Positions 50,946-61,083 are shown, counted from the stretch's first letter. The stretch is 64,000 bases of DNA from Nitrospiraceae bacterium (GCA_020347665.1 CP070737.1:518163-582162); one strand, 5' to 3'. Notes: generated from the letters alone by a model not told the origin. Numbers and translations: made by a program.

Positions 50946-53675
50946 ATGGTGAATCTCACAATAGACGGTATTACTGTTTCTGTGCCCGAGGGCACAACAA
51001 TTTTGGATGCTGCACGATCAGCTGATATCTCTGTGCCAACACTGTGTCACCATCCGAAACTCACACCGTTTGGTGGCTGCAGGCTCTGCATTGTCAATAT
51101 CAAGGGAGTTCCGAGACCGGTAACCTCATGCACCACACCAGCCGAGGATGGCATGGAGGTCACGACAAGAAGCAGTACGCTCGAACGCCTTCGCAGAACC
51201 CTCGTTGAGCTCCTCCTGTCTGATCATCCGAATGACTGCATGGTGTGTGAACAGGCCGGTAACTGCACGCTTCAGGAGCTCGCCTATTTTTACGGCATAC
51301 GGGAAAACCGGTTTGCCGGCGAACGGAGAGTTTATACGAAAACAGACAACAATCCTTTTCTCGAACGGGATATGGAAAAATGCATACTCTGCGGTAAGTG
51401 CGTTCGTGTCTGTGATGAAATTCAGGGAGTCGGCGCTGTGGATTTCACGTACCGCGGTTTTTCCGCGAAAATCTGTCCTCCCTTTGAAAAAGATCTTGAG
51501 TGCGAATTCTGCGGACAATGCGTCACGGTCTGTCCAACAGGCGCCTTAACAGGGAAGATGTGGAGACAAAAAGGTCGACAGCAGGGCATACGGAAAGTGC
51601 ATACCGTCTGTCCGTACTGCGGCTGTGGATGCAATCTGACGTTGCATGTGAGAGACAATGAGGTTATTCGGGTCAGCTCGCGGGAGGACACCATTAATGA
51701 AGGCTGGCTCTGTCCCAAGGGAAGCTTTGGCTATGGTTTCATTGCCAATTCCGACCGGCTTACGAAGCCGCTTATCAGGGAAAAAGGCAAATTGCGTGAG
51801 ACCACATGGGAGAAAGCACTTGAATATATAGCATCTAATTCCTTAAAAATAAAAGAAAATTACGGGCCTGACGCAATTGGTGGTCTCGCGTCCGCCAGAT
51901 GCTCGAATGAAGAAAATTATGTATTCCAGAAATTCATGAGGGCGGTCATCGGCACAAACAATGTTGACCATTGCGCACGTCTTTGACACAGCGCAACAGT
52001 GGCCGGTCTGGCCACTGTCTTCGGGTCAGGGGCAATGACTAATTCCATCCCTGAAATTGAAAATAACGATGTTATATTCGTTATCGGCTCCAACACGACA
52101 GAAACACATCCTATCATAGCACTGCGCATGAAAAAAGCTTTCAGAAAAGGAGCCAAAATCATTGTTGCTGATCCGAGAAAAATAAATCTCGTCAGGTTTT
52201 CCGAGCTATGGATGCAGCAGAGGCCAGGTACTGACGTTGCTCTGCTGAATGCGATTATGCATGTCATTCTAAAGGAAAAACTTATCGATAAGAAATTCAT
52301 AGAAGAAAACACCGAGGGGTTTGAAGCATTCAGGAAAAGTCTTGCTGAGTACTCTCCAGAAAAGGCAGAAAAGATAACCGGAGTACCGAAAAAAGATATC
52401 ATAGCTGCAGCGCGACTCTATGGTAAGGCGAACAATCCGGCAATATATTACACTATGGGTATTACCCAACATTCCCATGGAACTCAGAATGTCTTTGCGA
52501 TTGCCAACCTTGCCTTAATGACTGGAAATCTGGGCAGGGAGAGTACGGGAGTAAATCCCCTGAGGGGGCAGAACAATGTTCAGGGTGCAACAGATATGGG
52601 GTGTATCCCGAACCAGTATCCGGGTTATCAGAAGGTAGACATAAAGGACATTCAGGAGAAGTTTGAAACTGCCTGGGGAGTTCCCCTATCAGATAAACCG
52701 GGGTTAACCGCTACCGAAATGATAGAAGAAGCTATAAAGGGGAACCTTAAGTCTCTCTACATCATGGGTGAAAATCCCGCGGTGAGCGATCCCGATATCA
52801 ATCATACGGTTGAGGCTCTCAAAAAGCTTGACCTACTTATAGTGCAGGACATTTTCCTCACGGAAACCGCTCAACTCGCTGATGTTGTCCTGCCTGCGGC
52901 CTGTTTTGCTGAAAAAGACGGGACGTTCACGAATACCGAAAGACGTCTGCAGAGGGTCAGGCAAGCGGTAACTCCTCCTGGTGACGCGCGTGAAGACCAT
53001 TCCGTATTACTTGAACTTTCCAGACGAATGGGACATGCAATGAATAATCAGTCACCTGAAGAAATTTTCCGGGAAATATGCAGTATATGGCCGGCGGTTG
53101 CCGGTATCACCTATGACCGGATTGACTCGTGGGGTATTCAGTGGCCCTGCCCTACGCCTGATCATCCGGGAACACCATATCTATTCAAACAGGGTTTCCC
53201 GCGCGGTAAAGCTCTCTTTTCGACCGTGCATTATGAACAATCAAGAGAATTGCCGGACAAGAAATACCCTTTTGTTCTTACTACAGGACGTCAGCTGTTC
53301 CAGTATCATACGGGCTCAATGACACGAAGAGTGTCCGAGCTTGATCAGGTGGCTCCACACGCATACGTCGAAATTAATCCGGATGACGCAGAAAAACTGA
53401 AAATAAAAAACGAAGAGATGCTAAAAGTTTCGTCAAGAAGGGGAGAGATTCTCATACAAGCCCTCATATCAGAACGACCTTCAAAGGGGGTTGTTTTTAT
53501 TCCCTTCCATTATAAGGAGGCGGCTGCTAATATATTAACGAATCCGGAACTTGATCCTATTTGTAAGATACCTGAGCTGAAAGTCTGTGCAGTCAGGATT
53601 GAATCCGCCAAAGGGGAAAAGTATGAAAAAGGGGTACGTCGTATAAAGAAAACTGAGAAATCAACATCTGTTTAA
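50946..53675 (+). CDS. fdhA: Selenocysteine-containing formate dehydrogenase, catalytic subunit
   Basis: The gene is one reading frame of 909 residues if TGA at 51984-51986 is read as selenocysteine 347. The local sequence is [26 protein letters not shown], which aligns with E. coli FdhF CCARV-U-HGPSVAGL, where U140 binds Mo/W. N-terminal domains in order are NuoG-like [2Fe-2S] (Cys34, 45, 48, 62), His94/Cys98/101/107, two 4Fe-4S (Cys146-156 and Cys186-196), and a 4Fe-4S before the molybdopterin domain (CPYCGCGC at 222-229). It oxidises formate or reduces CO2. NuoE/NuoF partners precede it and fhs follows. Without recoding it would end at 346 residues, inside the catalytic domain. Confidence 0.95.
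51984..52018 (+). promoter_or_regulatory. Bacterial SECIS element directing selenocysteine at the fdhA TGA
   Basis: Directly after TGA 51984-51986 lies a perfect 9-bp stem: ACAGTGGCC (51996-52004) and GGCCACTGT (52010-52018), with the five-base loop GGTCT (52005-52009). In E. coli fdhF the SelB-binding loop also reads GGTCT. It starts 18 bases after the TGA there and 18 bases after the TGA here. Stem, loop and spacing therefore all fit the bacterial SECIS rule. The element is translated as part of the protein. Confidence 0.92.
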
Positions 53676-53811
53676 AGATCTCGACGAACAGGAACAGAGA
53701 TGCGTATTCAAGATAACCGGGAAATTACGGAAGTATGAATGACCGATTCGTAAAGTCATCGTAAGGTTACTGACTCATTCAGAACATTCAATATAAAAAG
53801 GAGGAATTACT

Positions 53812-55575
53812 ATGCCGTATGATGCAACGAAACTAGCCGACTGGCAAATTTCCGAAGAATCTGAAAAGAACATGCCCACCCCTGAAGAGTGGCGCGATAA
53901 GCTCGGACTGGAAAAGAATGAGATGTTGCCTATGGGGCGTCTCTCCAAGGTCGACTTTCTGAAAGTTATCGATCGCCTCAAGGGGAAACCTGACGGAAAG
54001 TATATAGAGGTAACCGCAATCACCCCGACCCCTCTGGGCGAAGGCAAAAGTACGACGTCATGCGGTTTGATGGAGGGGCTTGGTAAGCGTGGTGTGAATG
54101 TCGGCGGAGCGCTGCGGCAGCCGTCCGGCGGTCCCACGATGAACGTAAAAGGTACTGCAGCAGGCGGAGGCAATTCTCTCCTTATCCCGATGACCGAGTT
54201 CTCACTGGGTCTCACCGGTGATATAAACGACATAATGAACGCCCACAACCTGGCCATGGTAGCTTTGACAGCCAGGATGCAGCACGAGCGGAACTATACT
54301 GACGAGCAGTTAGATCGTCTCACAAAAATGAAGAGGCTCAATATTGATCCCACTCGCGTGGAAATGGGATGGATCATGGACTTCTGCGCCCAGTCACTCC
54401 GTAATATCATCATAGGAATCGGCGGCAGAATGGACGGGTTTATGATGCAGTCCAAGTTCGGCATCGCTGTTGGTTCCGAGTGCATGGCGATCCTTTCTGT
54501 TGCCAATGACCTTGCTGACCTGAAAGACCGCCTTAACAAGATAACCGTTGCCTTTGACAAGAGCGGTAAACCAGTCACCACAGGTGATCTCGAAGTCGGC
54601 AACGCCATGACCGCCTTCATGCGCAACACCATAAACCCAACGCTTATGTGTACCGCTGAATACAACCCGTGCTTTGTCCACGCAGGGCCATTTGCCAATA
54701 TAGCTGTGGGCCAGTCATCCATTGTTGCTGACCGGGTCGGCCTCAAGCTGTTCGATTACCATGTAACCGAGTCCGGCTTTGCTGCGGACATTGGCTTTGA
54801 AAAATTCTGGAATGTCAAAAGCCGTTTCAGTGGTCTGAAACCTCATGTGTCAGTACTCACCTCTACCATTCGCGCCCTGAAAATGCATGGCGGAGGTCCC
54901 AAGGTTGTCGCTGGAAAGCCTTTGCCCGAAGAATATACAAAAGAGAACATTGCACTGGTCGAAAAGGGCTGTGAAAACATGGTTCACATGATAAACGTCA
55001 TCAGAAAGTCAGGAATTAACCCCGTTGTCTGCGTCAACCGCTTCTATACTGATACTGACGCTGAAGTAGCCGTTGTTAAAAAGGCAGCCGAAGCTGCAGG
55101 CGCCCGCTGTGCTGAATCTCAGCATTGGCTCAAGGGCGGCGATGGCGCACTCGAATTTGCGGATGCGGTTATCGATGCATGTAATGATAAAAATGACTTT
55201 CATTTCCTCTACCCTCTTGAAATGAAGCTGCGTGATCGCGTATCGATCATTGCCAAGGAAGTGTATGGTGCGGATGCTGTCTCGTGGCTGCCTGAAGCTG
55301 AAGCAAAGGCCAAGATGCTTGAAGAAGATCCGCTGTACGCAGACTTTGCCACCATGATGGTCAAGACCCATTTGAGCCTCAGCCATGATCCGACCCTTAA
55401 GGGAGTGCCCAAAGGCTGGACCCTTCCTATCAGGGACGTTCTCATTTACTCTGGAGCAAAGTTCCTCTGCCCGTGCGCGGGTACCATCAGTCTCATGCCC
55501 GGAACAAGTTCAAATCCTGCCTTCAGAAGAGTCGATGTGGATGTGAAGACCGGAAAGGTAAGCGGATTGTTCTAA
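53812..55575 (+). CDS. fhs: Formate-tetrahydrofolate ligase
   Basis: Fhs activates formate with ATP to 10-formyl-THF, the second step of the Wood-Ljungdahl methyl branch and a source of one-carbon units for purines. The 587-residue protein has the ATP loop [12 protein letters not shown] near residue 66, [51 protein letters not shown], and the C-terminal [24 protein letters not shown] precedes the ATG. The 136-bp spacer after fdhA has a TGAATGA/TCATTCA inverted pair but no clear terminator, so co-transcription with fdhA is likely. A strong hairpin ends the unit. Confidence 0.97.
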   Translation: MPYDATKLADWQISEESEKNMPTPEEWRDKLGLEKNEMLPMGRLSKVDFLKVIDRLKGKPDGKYIEVTAITPTPLGEGKSTTSCGLMEGLGKRGVNVGGALRQPSGGPTMNVKGTAAGGGNSLLIPMTEFSLGLTGDINDIMNAHNLAMVALTARMQHERNYTDEQLDRLTKMKRLNIDPTRVEMGWIMDFCAQSLRNIIIGIGGRMDGFMMQSKFGIAVGSECMAILSVANDLADLKDRLNKITVAFDKSGKPVTTGDLEVGNAMTAFMRNTINPTLMCTAEYNPCFVHAGPFANIAVGQSSIVADRVGLKLFDYHVTESGFAADIGFEKFWNVKSRFSGLKPHVSVLTSTIRALKMHGGGPKVVAGKPLPEEYTKENIALVEKGCENMVHMINVIRKSGINPVVCVNRFYTDTDAEVAVVKKAAEAAGARCAESQHWLKGGDGALEFADAVIDACNDKNDFHFLYPLEMKLRDRVSIIAKEVYGADAVSWLPEAEAKAKMLEEDPLYADFATMMVKTHLSLSHDPTLKGVPKGWTLPIRDVLIYSGAKFLCPCAGTISLMPGTSSNPAFRRVDVDVKTGKVSGLF

Positions 55576-55599
55576 ATTCATGTTGGAATAGTGTGCTCC

Positions 55600-55632
55600 A
55601 GGGGCAGGGTGATCACCCTGCCCCTTTATTTT
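55600..55632. terminator. Strong intrinsic terminator between fhs and bpt
   Basis: The perfect palindrome AGGGGCAGGGTGA/TCACCCTGCCCCT at 55600-55625 is followed by TTATTTTT. Because the genes converge here, it can end both transcripts. Confidence 0.9.
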
Positions 55633-55635
55633 TCA

Positions 55636-56358
55636 TCAAAAGCTGTCGAAATTCCGCCATCTGCCTTTTACGAAGATCTGATTCGGCCTGAAGAACTTTT
55701 TGTATGACATCTTTGGATTTTCCTCAATATAAAAACCGAGATAATAATACTTTTTGCGTAACACCTGTGCTAAATAAATTTCTTGCAGAATGCTGAATAT
55801 GCCGGGTCTCCGCTGCAGATAGTCAGTATCATAGTAAAAATAATTTGATGACAAAGCATTCTTTGTCACATCAACAATACCTACCCCTATCAACCTGTTT
55901 TTCAACAGGTAATCCACTTCTATGGTTTCCGGGTAGCCATAATGTATCATTGAAAGGGTATCGTTGTGATGAGCGTGCTCTTCATGATCAGGATCGCCAT
56001 GTTTGGAATAGATATATTTTTCGTAGAGCCTGCTTTTTCCCGGAGTAATGATAGCTGGAGTATGCACTTCAATTCTGACATCCTCGTTTTTTTTCATGGT
56101 TCGTTTCTGACTTCTGCTGATCTGAAACTGTTCACGGGTAATCCTGAGCGGCCTGCATGAGGAACATCCCCTGCACGCATTTCTGTATATGACATTACCG
56201 ATACGACGATATCCCTTTGACAGGTACCGGTAATAGGTCTCCGCAATATTCTTTCCTATAAACAGATATTCCATCTTTGAAATCCTGCCGTCACTGAAAT
56301 AGACGCAGGGTGCACTTCTTCTGAATACCCTTGTGCTGCTGTCTCTGTTATCTGTCAT
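55636..56358 (-). CDS. bpt: Aspartate/glutamate leucyltransferase (Bpt, ATE1-like)
   Basis: Bpt adds Leu from Leu-tRNA to N-terminal Asp or Glu, making an N-degron. The 240-residue protein has the ATE N-terminal block YRRIGNVIYRNACRGCSSCRPLRI, where the clustered cysteines are typical, and the C-terminal block RLIGVGIVDVTKNALSSNYFYYDTDYLQRRPGIFSI, then YLGFYIEENPKMSYKKFFRPNQI. Start at the ATG 56358. It lies about 400 bp from aat, with one small plus-strand gene between, so the N-end-rule enzymes are clustered. Confidence 0.92.
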   Translation of the reverse strand: MTDNRDSSTRVFRRSAPCVYFSDGRISKMEYLFIGKNIAETYYRYLSKGYRRIGNVIYRNACRGCSSCRPLRITREQFQISRSQKRTMKKNEDVRIEVHTPAIITPGKSRLYEKYIYSKHGDPDHEEHAHHNDTLSMIHYGYPETIEVDYLLKNRLIGVGIVDVTKNALSSNYFYYDTDYLQRRPGIFSILQEIYLAQVLRKKYYYLGFYIEENPKMSYKKFFRPNQIFVKGRWRNFDSF

Positions 56359-56516
56359 ACTTTTATTATAGATCTCGTGGTACGATCATACAAAATGTTT
56401 ACTCCATATCCCGGAAAGCACCGGAGCAGGTCTGTCTGCCATAGGTAGGCACGTTATTGTGTGATACGGGCCTATCTAAGAAGACAGCAATGGTATAATA
56501 AACAAGGATATACCCT

Positions 56517-56774
56517 ATGAATGATGAACTGCTGCGGGAAGAAGAAAGAAAGATGAGGCGTTTACGAATTATTATTGATTGTACGCAATCCGTACTCATG
56601 CAGTCGGATCTGGGTCTTCAGGAGTCCATTTCAATAACTGAGCATGCCAAAAAGGCTGCTCTTGCGCTATTCCCGGACAAGGAGTCTGTGTTTAATCTTA
56701 TCTATGTACCACGTTTTCGCAGAATAATCGAAGAACGGTATTTCATTCAGGGAACCTGTTCGGGAAAAAACTGA
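56517..56774 (+). CDS. Small hypothetical protein within the N-degron cluster
   Basis: The 85-residue product is helical and charged: MNDELLREEERKMRRLRIII, DCTQSVLMQSDLGLQESISI, and FPDKESVFNLIYVPRFRRII. The first 56 residues have strong alternation of charged and hydrophobic residues; the end is basic. No family is recognised. It is the only plus-strand gene among bpt, aat, clpA and clpS, and its stop lies 2 bp before the aat stop. TATAAT-like bases at 56493-56498 are upstream and an obvious SD is not. Confidence 0.65.
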   Translation: MNDELLREEERKMRRLRIIIDCTQSVLMQSDLGLQESISITEHAKKAALALFPDKESVFNLIYVPRFRRIIEERYFIQGTCSGKN

Positions 56775-56776
56775 TT

Positions 56777-57478
56777 TCATCTTTTCTCAGGCCATGTGTC
56801 GAATCTCCATTTCCCTTTTTTTGTCGACTGTTCAAGTGCCCGCCGCAGCCGGTGTAGAAAGTCGCTTCTCGCTATTTCCTTTGCTCCGAAACGGATAAGA
56901 TGTGCTGTCGTGATCTGGCAGTCAACAAGGGTGAATTGCCATGACTGGAGCTGTTGAACGAGCCGAACAAAAGAAACCTTTGACGCATCGCTCCTGATAG
57001 CGAACATGGACTCTCCAAAAAATGCCGTACCAAGCGAAATGCCGTAGAGTCCGCCCGCCAGCTCTCCGCCATGCCATGCCTCAATTGAATGCGCATATCC
57101 GCTATTGTGAAGCTTGGTGTAAGCAGAGATTATGTCATCGGTAATCCAGGTTCCGTTATTCTCCCGTCTTTGAACCGTCGCACAATGAGTGATAACCGAT
57201 TCAAAAGCCGTATCCATAGTGATGGTAAAAACACCTTTTTTTAGCTTTTGCCTGAGGCTCCGGGATATCTTCAATTCATCCGGAATAAGCACGAGTCGCG
57301 GATCAGGGGACCACCACAAAACAGGCGATCCCTTTGAATACCAGGGAAAGATTCCCGCAGTGTATGCGAGAAGGAGACGTTCTTCACTGAGATCCCCGCC
57401 TACGGCAAGCAAACCGTCATCTTCTGCATGGTCAGGCGGGGGAAAGATATGTTCTTCAGGTAATCGGTAAACAGGCAT
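56777..57478 (-). CDS. aat: Leucyl/phenylalanyl-tRNA-protein transferase
   Basis: Aat adds Leu or Phe to proteins with N-terminal Arg or Lys, marking them for ClpAPS. The 233-residue protein has FPPPDHAEDDGLLAVGGDLSEERLLLAYTAGIFPWY, WWSPDPRLVLIPDELKIS, SGYAHSIEAWHGGELAGGLYGISLG, FFGESMF and TTAHLIRFGAKEIARSDFL, covering the whole family. It lies 11 bp downstream of clpA and should share its transcript. Confidence 0.96.
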   Translation of the reverse strand: MPVYRLPEEHIFPPPDHAEDDGLLAVGGDLSEERLLLAYTAGIFPWYSKGSPVLWWSPDPRLVLIPDELKISRSLRQKLKKGVFTITMDTAFESVITHCATVQRRENNGTWITDDIISAYTKLHNSGYAHSIEAWHGGELAGGLYGISLGTAFFGESMFAIRSDASKVSFVRLVQQLQSWQFTLVDCQITTAHLIRFGAKEIARSDFLHRLRRALEQSTKKGKWRFDTWPEKR

Positions 57479-57489
57479 GTAGGGAACAA

Positions 57490-59745
57490 CTATGTTCTGG
57501 AATACGAAAATGATAGTCGGCTTTCTTTCAGATCAATGTTGACCGTGCCGCCCTTATGCAACTCTCCGAACAGGACCTGTTCGGAAAGAACATCATTTAT
57601 TTCCGTCTGGATCAGCCTTCCAAGTGGCCTCGCTCCATACCGCACGTCATATCCTTTTTCAGACAGCCATGTTTGCGCGTTTTTAGAGACAATGACCGTA
57701 ACTTTCTTGTGTCTCAGCTGCTCCTGAAGCTCATGGATAAATTTTCCCACAACTCTTTTCATGATCTCTGCCGTTAAGGCATTAAAGTGAATAGTAGCGT
57801 CAAGACGATTCCGGAATTCAGGGCTAAATAACTTCTTAATTGCGTCCTTGCCCTTTGACTGCGTATCTTTGCTTCTGTCACCAAATCCTATAACGTCTTT
57901 GCTCATATCAGCTGACCCCGCATTTGATGTCATAATGAGTATGACATTACGAAAATCAGCCTTTTTGCCGTTGTTATCCGTCAATGTGGCATAATCCATT
58001 ACCTGAAGGAGAATGCTGAATATATCAGGATGCGCCTTTTCAATCTCGTCCATCAAGAGGACACTATAGGGAAACTTCCGTATCGCGTCGGTCAAAAGAC
58101 CTCCCTGATCAAAACCGACATACCCGGGCGGCGCACCGATAAGTCTTGCGACCGTGTGTTTTTCCATATATTCACTCATATCAAACCGGATAAATTCGAT
58201 GCCGAGCACTGATGCGAGCTGTTTTGAAACCTCGGTCTTCCCCACACCTGTCGGCCCGGTAAAAAGAAAAGAACCGATCGGTCTGTCAGGAGAACCAAGG
58301 CCGGCGCGGGTTCTCTTTATAGATGAAACGAGTGAATGAATCGCGTCATCCTGTCCGAAGACGACCAGCTTCAGGTCATCTTCAAGCGTCTTCAGTCGTT
58401 CCATATCTGATGTCGAGACCGTCCGTTCCGGTATCTTGGCTATCTTTGCCACAACCGCCTCGACTTCAGACTGCCCGACTGTTTTTTTGCGCTCATACGA
58501 CGGAGAAAGCTTTAACAGTGCACCTGCCTCATCAATAACATCAATCGCTTTGTCAGGGAGATATTTATCATTGATATATTTTGCCGAAAGCTCCGTAGCT
58601 GACCGCAAAGCGGGTTCCGTATACTTAACGCCATGATAGTTTTCATAATATGACTTCAGCCCTTTCAGGATATGTATTGTCTCCTTTTCATCCGGTTCCT
58701 GTATCTCAATTTTCTGGAAACGCCTAGAAAGTGCTCTGTCCTTTTCGAAGTAATTCTTGTATTCCTCATAGGTGCTTGCTCCGATACATCTCATTTTACC
58801 TGCATTCAAAATCGGCTTAAGAATATTCGATGCATCCATGGAACCACCACTCGTTGCTCCTGCTCCCACCACCGTATGGATTTCATCGATAAACAGAATT
58901 GCGTCAGGAATTGACTCAAGTCCCTGCATGATCGATTTCAGGCGTGCCTCGAAATCTCCCCGGTATTTTGTTCCCGCAAGCATTCCTCCCATGTCGAGCA
59001 GGAATATGCGTGCATGTTTCAGTGCCTTGGGAACTTCACCGTTATAAATTTTCAGGGCAAGACCTTCTACAATAGCGGTCTTTCCGACACCAGGTTCTCC
59101 CACAAAAACCACATTATTCTTTCTTCTCCTGCAGAGCACCTGAATCGTTCTCTTCAACTCCCGTTCGCGACCGACGAGCGGATCAATCCCGCCTTCAGCA
59201 GCCTTCTGTATCAGATCAACAGTAAATGTTCTCAAGGTATCTTTCTTCTGCGGTTTTCTCGTAAGACCCGACTCATCAGCAAGCGTCTGTGACTCACCCG
59301 GAGAATCAATGCCTTCCTTTACAATGCGATGAGAAATATAGTTCAGTATATCAAGGCGGGTTAAACCCTCTGATTCCAGGAAATGCACTGCATGCGAATC
59401 ATCTTCAAGGAAGACAGCGGATAACATATCACCAGCATCAGCTTCTTTCTTTTCAGCTGACTGAACATGACTGACCGCAGTCCTGATGACACGTGTAAAA
59501 GCTATGGTTGGCTGGGGAAAGCTCTTTGAGTCTTTTGGTAATTTTGGAATCTCTTTTTCAAAGTAGTTCTCAACCATAGACTTCAATTTCGTAACATTGC
59601 AGCCGCAATTCGTGAGAATCTCAACACCCCAGTCATCGTGCAGAAGTGCAAAAAGGATATGTTCAACCGTAAGATATTCATGGCGATGTGCTTCCGCATC
59701 TTTCATAGTAGCCTGTATGGTTAATTCAAGCTCTTTGCTGATCAC
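57490..59745 (-). CDS. clpA: ATP-dependent Clp protease ATP-binding subunit ClpA
   Basis: ClpA is the AAA+ unfoldase that feeds substrates to ClpP. The 751-residue protein has the N domain (TIQATMKDAEAHRHEYLTVEHILFALL), AAA-1 Walker A GEPGVGKTA near 218, AAA-2 Walker A FTGPTGVGKTE near 495, and a DVIGFGD loop near 630 matching the ClpP-docking IGF tripeptide. The start is GTG at 59745, overlapping the last base of the clpS stop (TAGTG). clpP is not in the window. Confidence 0.96.
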   Translation of the reverse strand: MISKELELTIQATMKDAEAHRHEYLTVEHILFALLHDDWGVEILTNCGCNVTKLKSMVENYFEKEIPKLPKDSKSFPQPTIAFTRVIRTAVSHVQSAEKKEADAGDMLSAVFLEDDSHAVHFLESEGLTRLDILNYISHRIVKEGIDSPGESQTLADESGLTRKPQKKDTLRTFTVDLIQKAAEGGIDPLVGRERELKRTIQVLCRRRKNNVVFVGEPGVGKTAIVEGLALKIYNGEVPKALKHARIFLLDMGGMLAGTKYRGDFEARLKSIMQGLESIPDAILFIDEIHTVVGAGATSGGSMDASNILKPILNAGKMRCIGASTYEEYKNYFEKDRALSRRFQKIEIQEPDEKETIHILKGLKSYYENYHGVKYTEPALRSATELSAKYINDKYLPDKAIDVIDEAGALLKLSPSYERKKTVGQSEVEAVVAKIAKIPERTVSTSDMERLKTLEDDLKLVVFGQDDAIHSLVSSIKRTRAGLGSPDRPIGSFLFTGPTGVGKTEVSKQLASVLGIEFIRFDMSEYMEKHTVARLIGAPPGYVGFDQGGLLTDAIRKFPYSVLLMDEIEKAHPDIFSILLQVMDYATLTDNNGKKADFRNVILIMTSNAGSADMSKDVIGFGDRSKDTQSKGKDAIKKLFSPEFRNRLDATIHFNALTAEIMKRVVGKFIHELQEQLRHKKVTVIVSKNAQTWLSEKGYDVRYGARPLGRLIQTEINDVLSEQVLFGELHKGGTVNIDLKESRLSFSYSRT

Positions 59746-60059
59746 TATTCCATCTCCATATCACACTTGAGCGGAAACCCGTGCTGCGTGGACAGTTCAT
59801 GCACAGTGGCAATCTTTGTCTCTGCGATTTCTTTTGTATATACACCCGCAAGCCCTTTGCCGTTCTTATGCACATGCAGCATAATCTGCGTTGCTTATAC
59901 TGATTTTTTATGAAATACTGTCTCAAGTATATGAATGACGAAATCCATGGTCGTGTAATCATCATTGAGAAGAAATACCCTGAACTGTGCAGGAGTCTTC
60001 GTCTCCTGCAGCTCCTTTATTTCAACTGATTCGCCAGATTTAAGATTTTTGTCTTCCAT
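59745..60059 (-). pseudogene. clpS: ClpS adaptor interrupted by an in-frame TAA
   Basis: From ATG 60059 the frame reads MEDKNLKSGESVEIKELQET and on to FRVFLLNDDYTTMDFVIHILETVFHKKSV. It meets TAA at codon 55 (59897-59895), then continues in the same frame as ATQIMLHVHKNGKGLAGVYTKEIAETK up to PLKCDMEME and TAG. The halves together make a normal 104-residue ClpS with N-degron-pocket residues N-D-D and H present. The stop replaces a position usually Glu (H-K-x-x-E-E-A-T), so a single G to T change from GAA explains it. Expression would give a 54-residue fragment missing half the fold. Confidence 0.85.
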
Positions 60060-60165
60060 TGTCTCTTTTTATATTGTAATAAATAATCTTCAGAAAATCA
60101 CACTGTTTTCATTGGTTAGGACGCTGTTATTTCATTTTTTTGCAACTGCATGATACAATTTTCCA

Positions 60166-61083
60166 ATGAAAACGGTCGGCTTTTTATATCATGATATTTT
60201 TCTTCGTCATGAAATGCCTCCTGGCCATCCTGAATCCAAGGAGCGCCTTGTTGTCATTACAGAGGCCCTCAAAAAGTCCAGAATATGGGAACAGATCACA
60301 CACATAACGCCACAGAAAGCCGACAAGACCGACATTGTTGCTGTTCATAGCGCTGCTTATTTTGAAAGGATCCTTGGTTTTACAGGGTACTTTGACGCGG
60401 ATACCTTTGTATCAAACGATTCAGTAGAGGCTGCGCTCTATGCCGCAGGGGCGGTAAAAGTCGCAATTGACGTATGCGCAAAAAAGGAACTTGACCGGGC
60501 CTTCTGCGCTGTAAGGCCTCCGGGTCATCACGCGGAGTTTGACAGGGCCATGGGTTTCTGCATTTTCAACAACATTGCTGTGGGAGCACGGCATGCGCAG
60601 AAAGCAGGATACAAAAAAGTTTTTATTATTGATTTCGATGTCCATCACGGCAACGGCACGCAGCATATATTCGAAGAAGATGACACGGTTTTTTATTTTA
60701 GCACTCACGAGCACCCGCATTATCCAGGAACCGGCAGTGATGCAGAGCGTGGGATCGGAAAAGGAAAGGGGTTTACCTATAACATACCCATGCATCATGG
60801 TTCTGGAGACAAAGAATATCTCTCAGCATATCAGGATATCCTTCCCGGTCTAATCACAAATTTCGATCCTGACATTGTCCTCGTTTCTGCGGGTTATGAC
60901 CTTCACTCAAAAGACCCTTTGTCAGGGATCCGGGTCACGAATGAAGGAATACGCAGTGTAGTCAGAGGCATTCTTACGGCAAAAAAGGGTATCCCGTATA
61001 TCCTTGCCCTCGAAGGAGGTTATGACCTCACCGCCCTCAGCGAGTCCGTTGTAATCACCATCGAAGAACTCTTATCGGACTAG
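60166..61083 (+). CDS. Histone deacetylase-family (acetoin utilisation/acetylpolyamine) hydrolase
   Basis: The 305-residue class II-type zinc deacetylase has EMPPGHPESKERL, AVRPPGHHAEFDRAMGFCIFNNIAV with the paired catalytic His, IIDFDVHHGNGTQHIF with the zinc ligands Asp and His, and VSAGYDLHSKDPL with the second Asp ligand. EGGYDL follows near the end. Bacterial members act on acetyl-lysine or acetylated polyamines. It is divergent from clpS with a 106-bp spacer. Confidence 0.95.
   Translation: MKTVGFLYHDIFLRHEMPPGHPESKERLVVITEALKKSRIWEQITHITPQKADKTDIVAVHSAAYFERILGFTGYFDADTFVSNDSVEAALYAAGAVKVAIDVCAKKELDRAFCAVRPPGHHAEFDRAMGFCIFNNIAVGARHAQKAGYKKVFIIDFDVHHGNGTQHIFEEDDTVFYFSTHEHPHYPGTGSDAERGIGKGKGFTYNIPMHHGSGDKEYLSAYQDILPGLITNFDPDIVLVSAGYDLHSKDPLSGIRVTNEGIRSVVRGILTAKKGIPYILALEGGYDLTALSESVVITIEELLSD

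Noticed and set aside
51999..53675. A separate molybdopterin oxidoreductase gene starting at GTG 51999
   Set aside because: It is in phase with the upstream frame, and the intervening TGA with its hairpin marks selenocysteine, so it is the second half of fdhA.
59726..59965. An arginine-rich 79-residue minus-strand protein upstream of clpA
   Set aside because: It is clpS read in the wrong frame; the correct frame gives recognisable ClpS on both sides of a stop.
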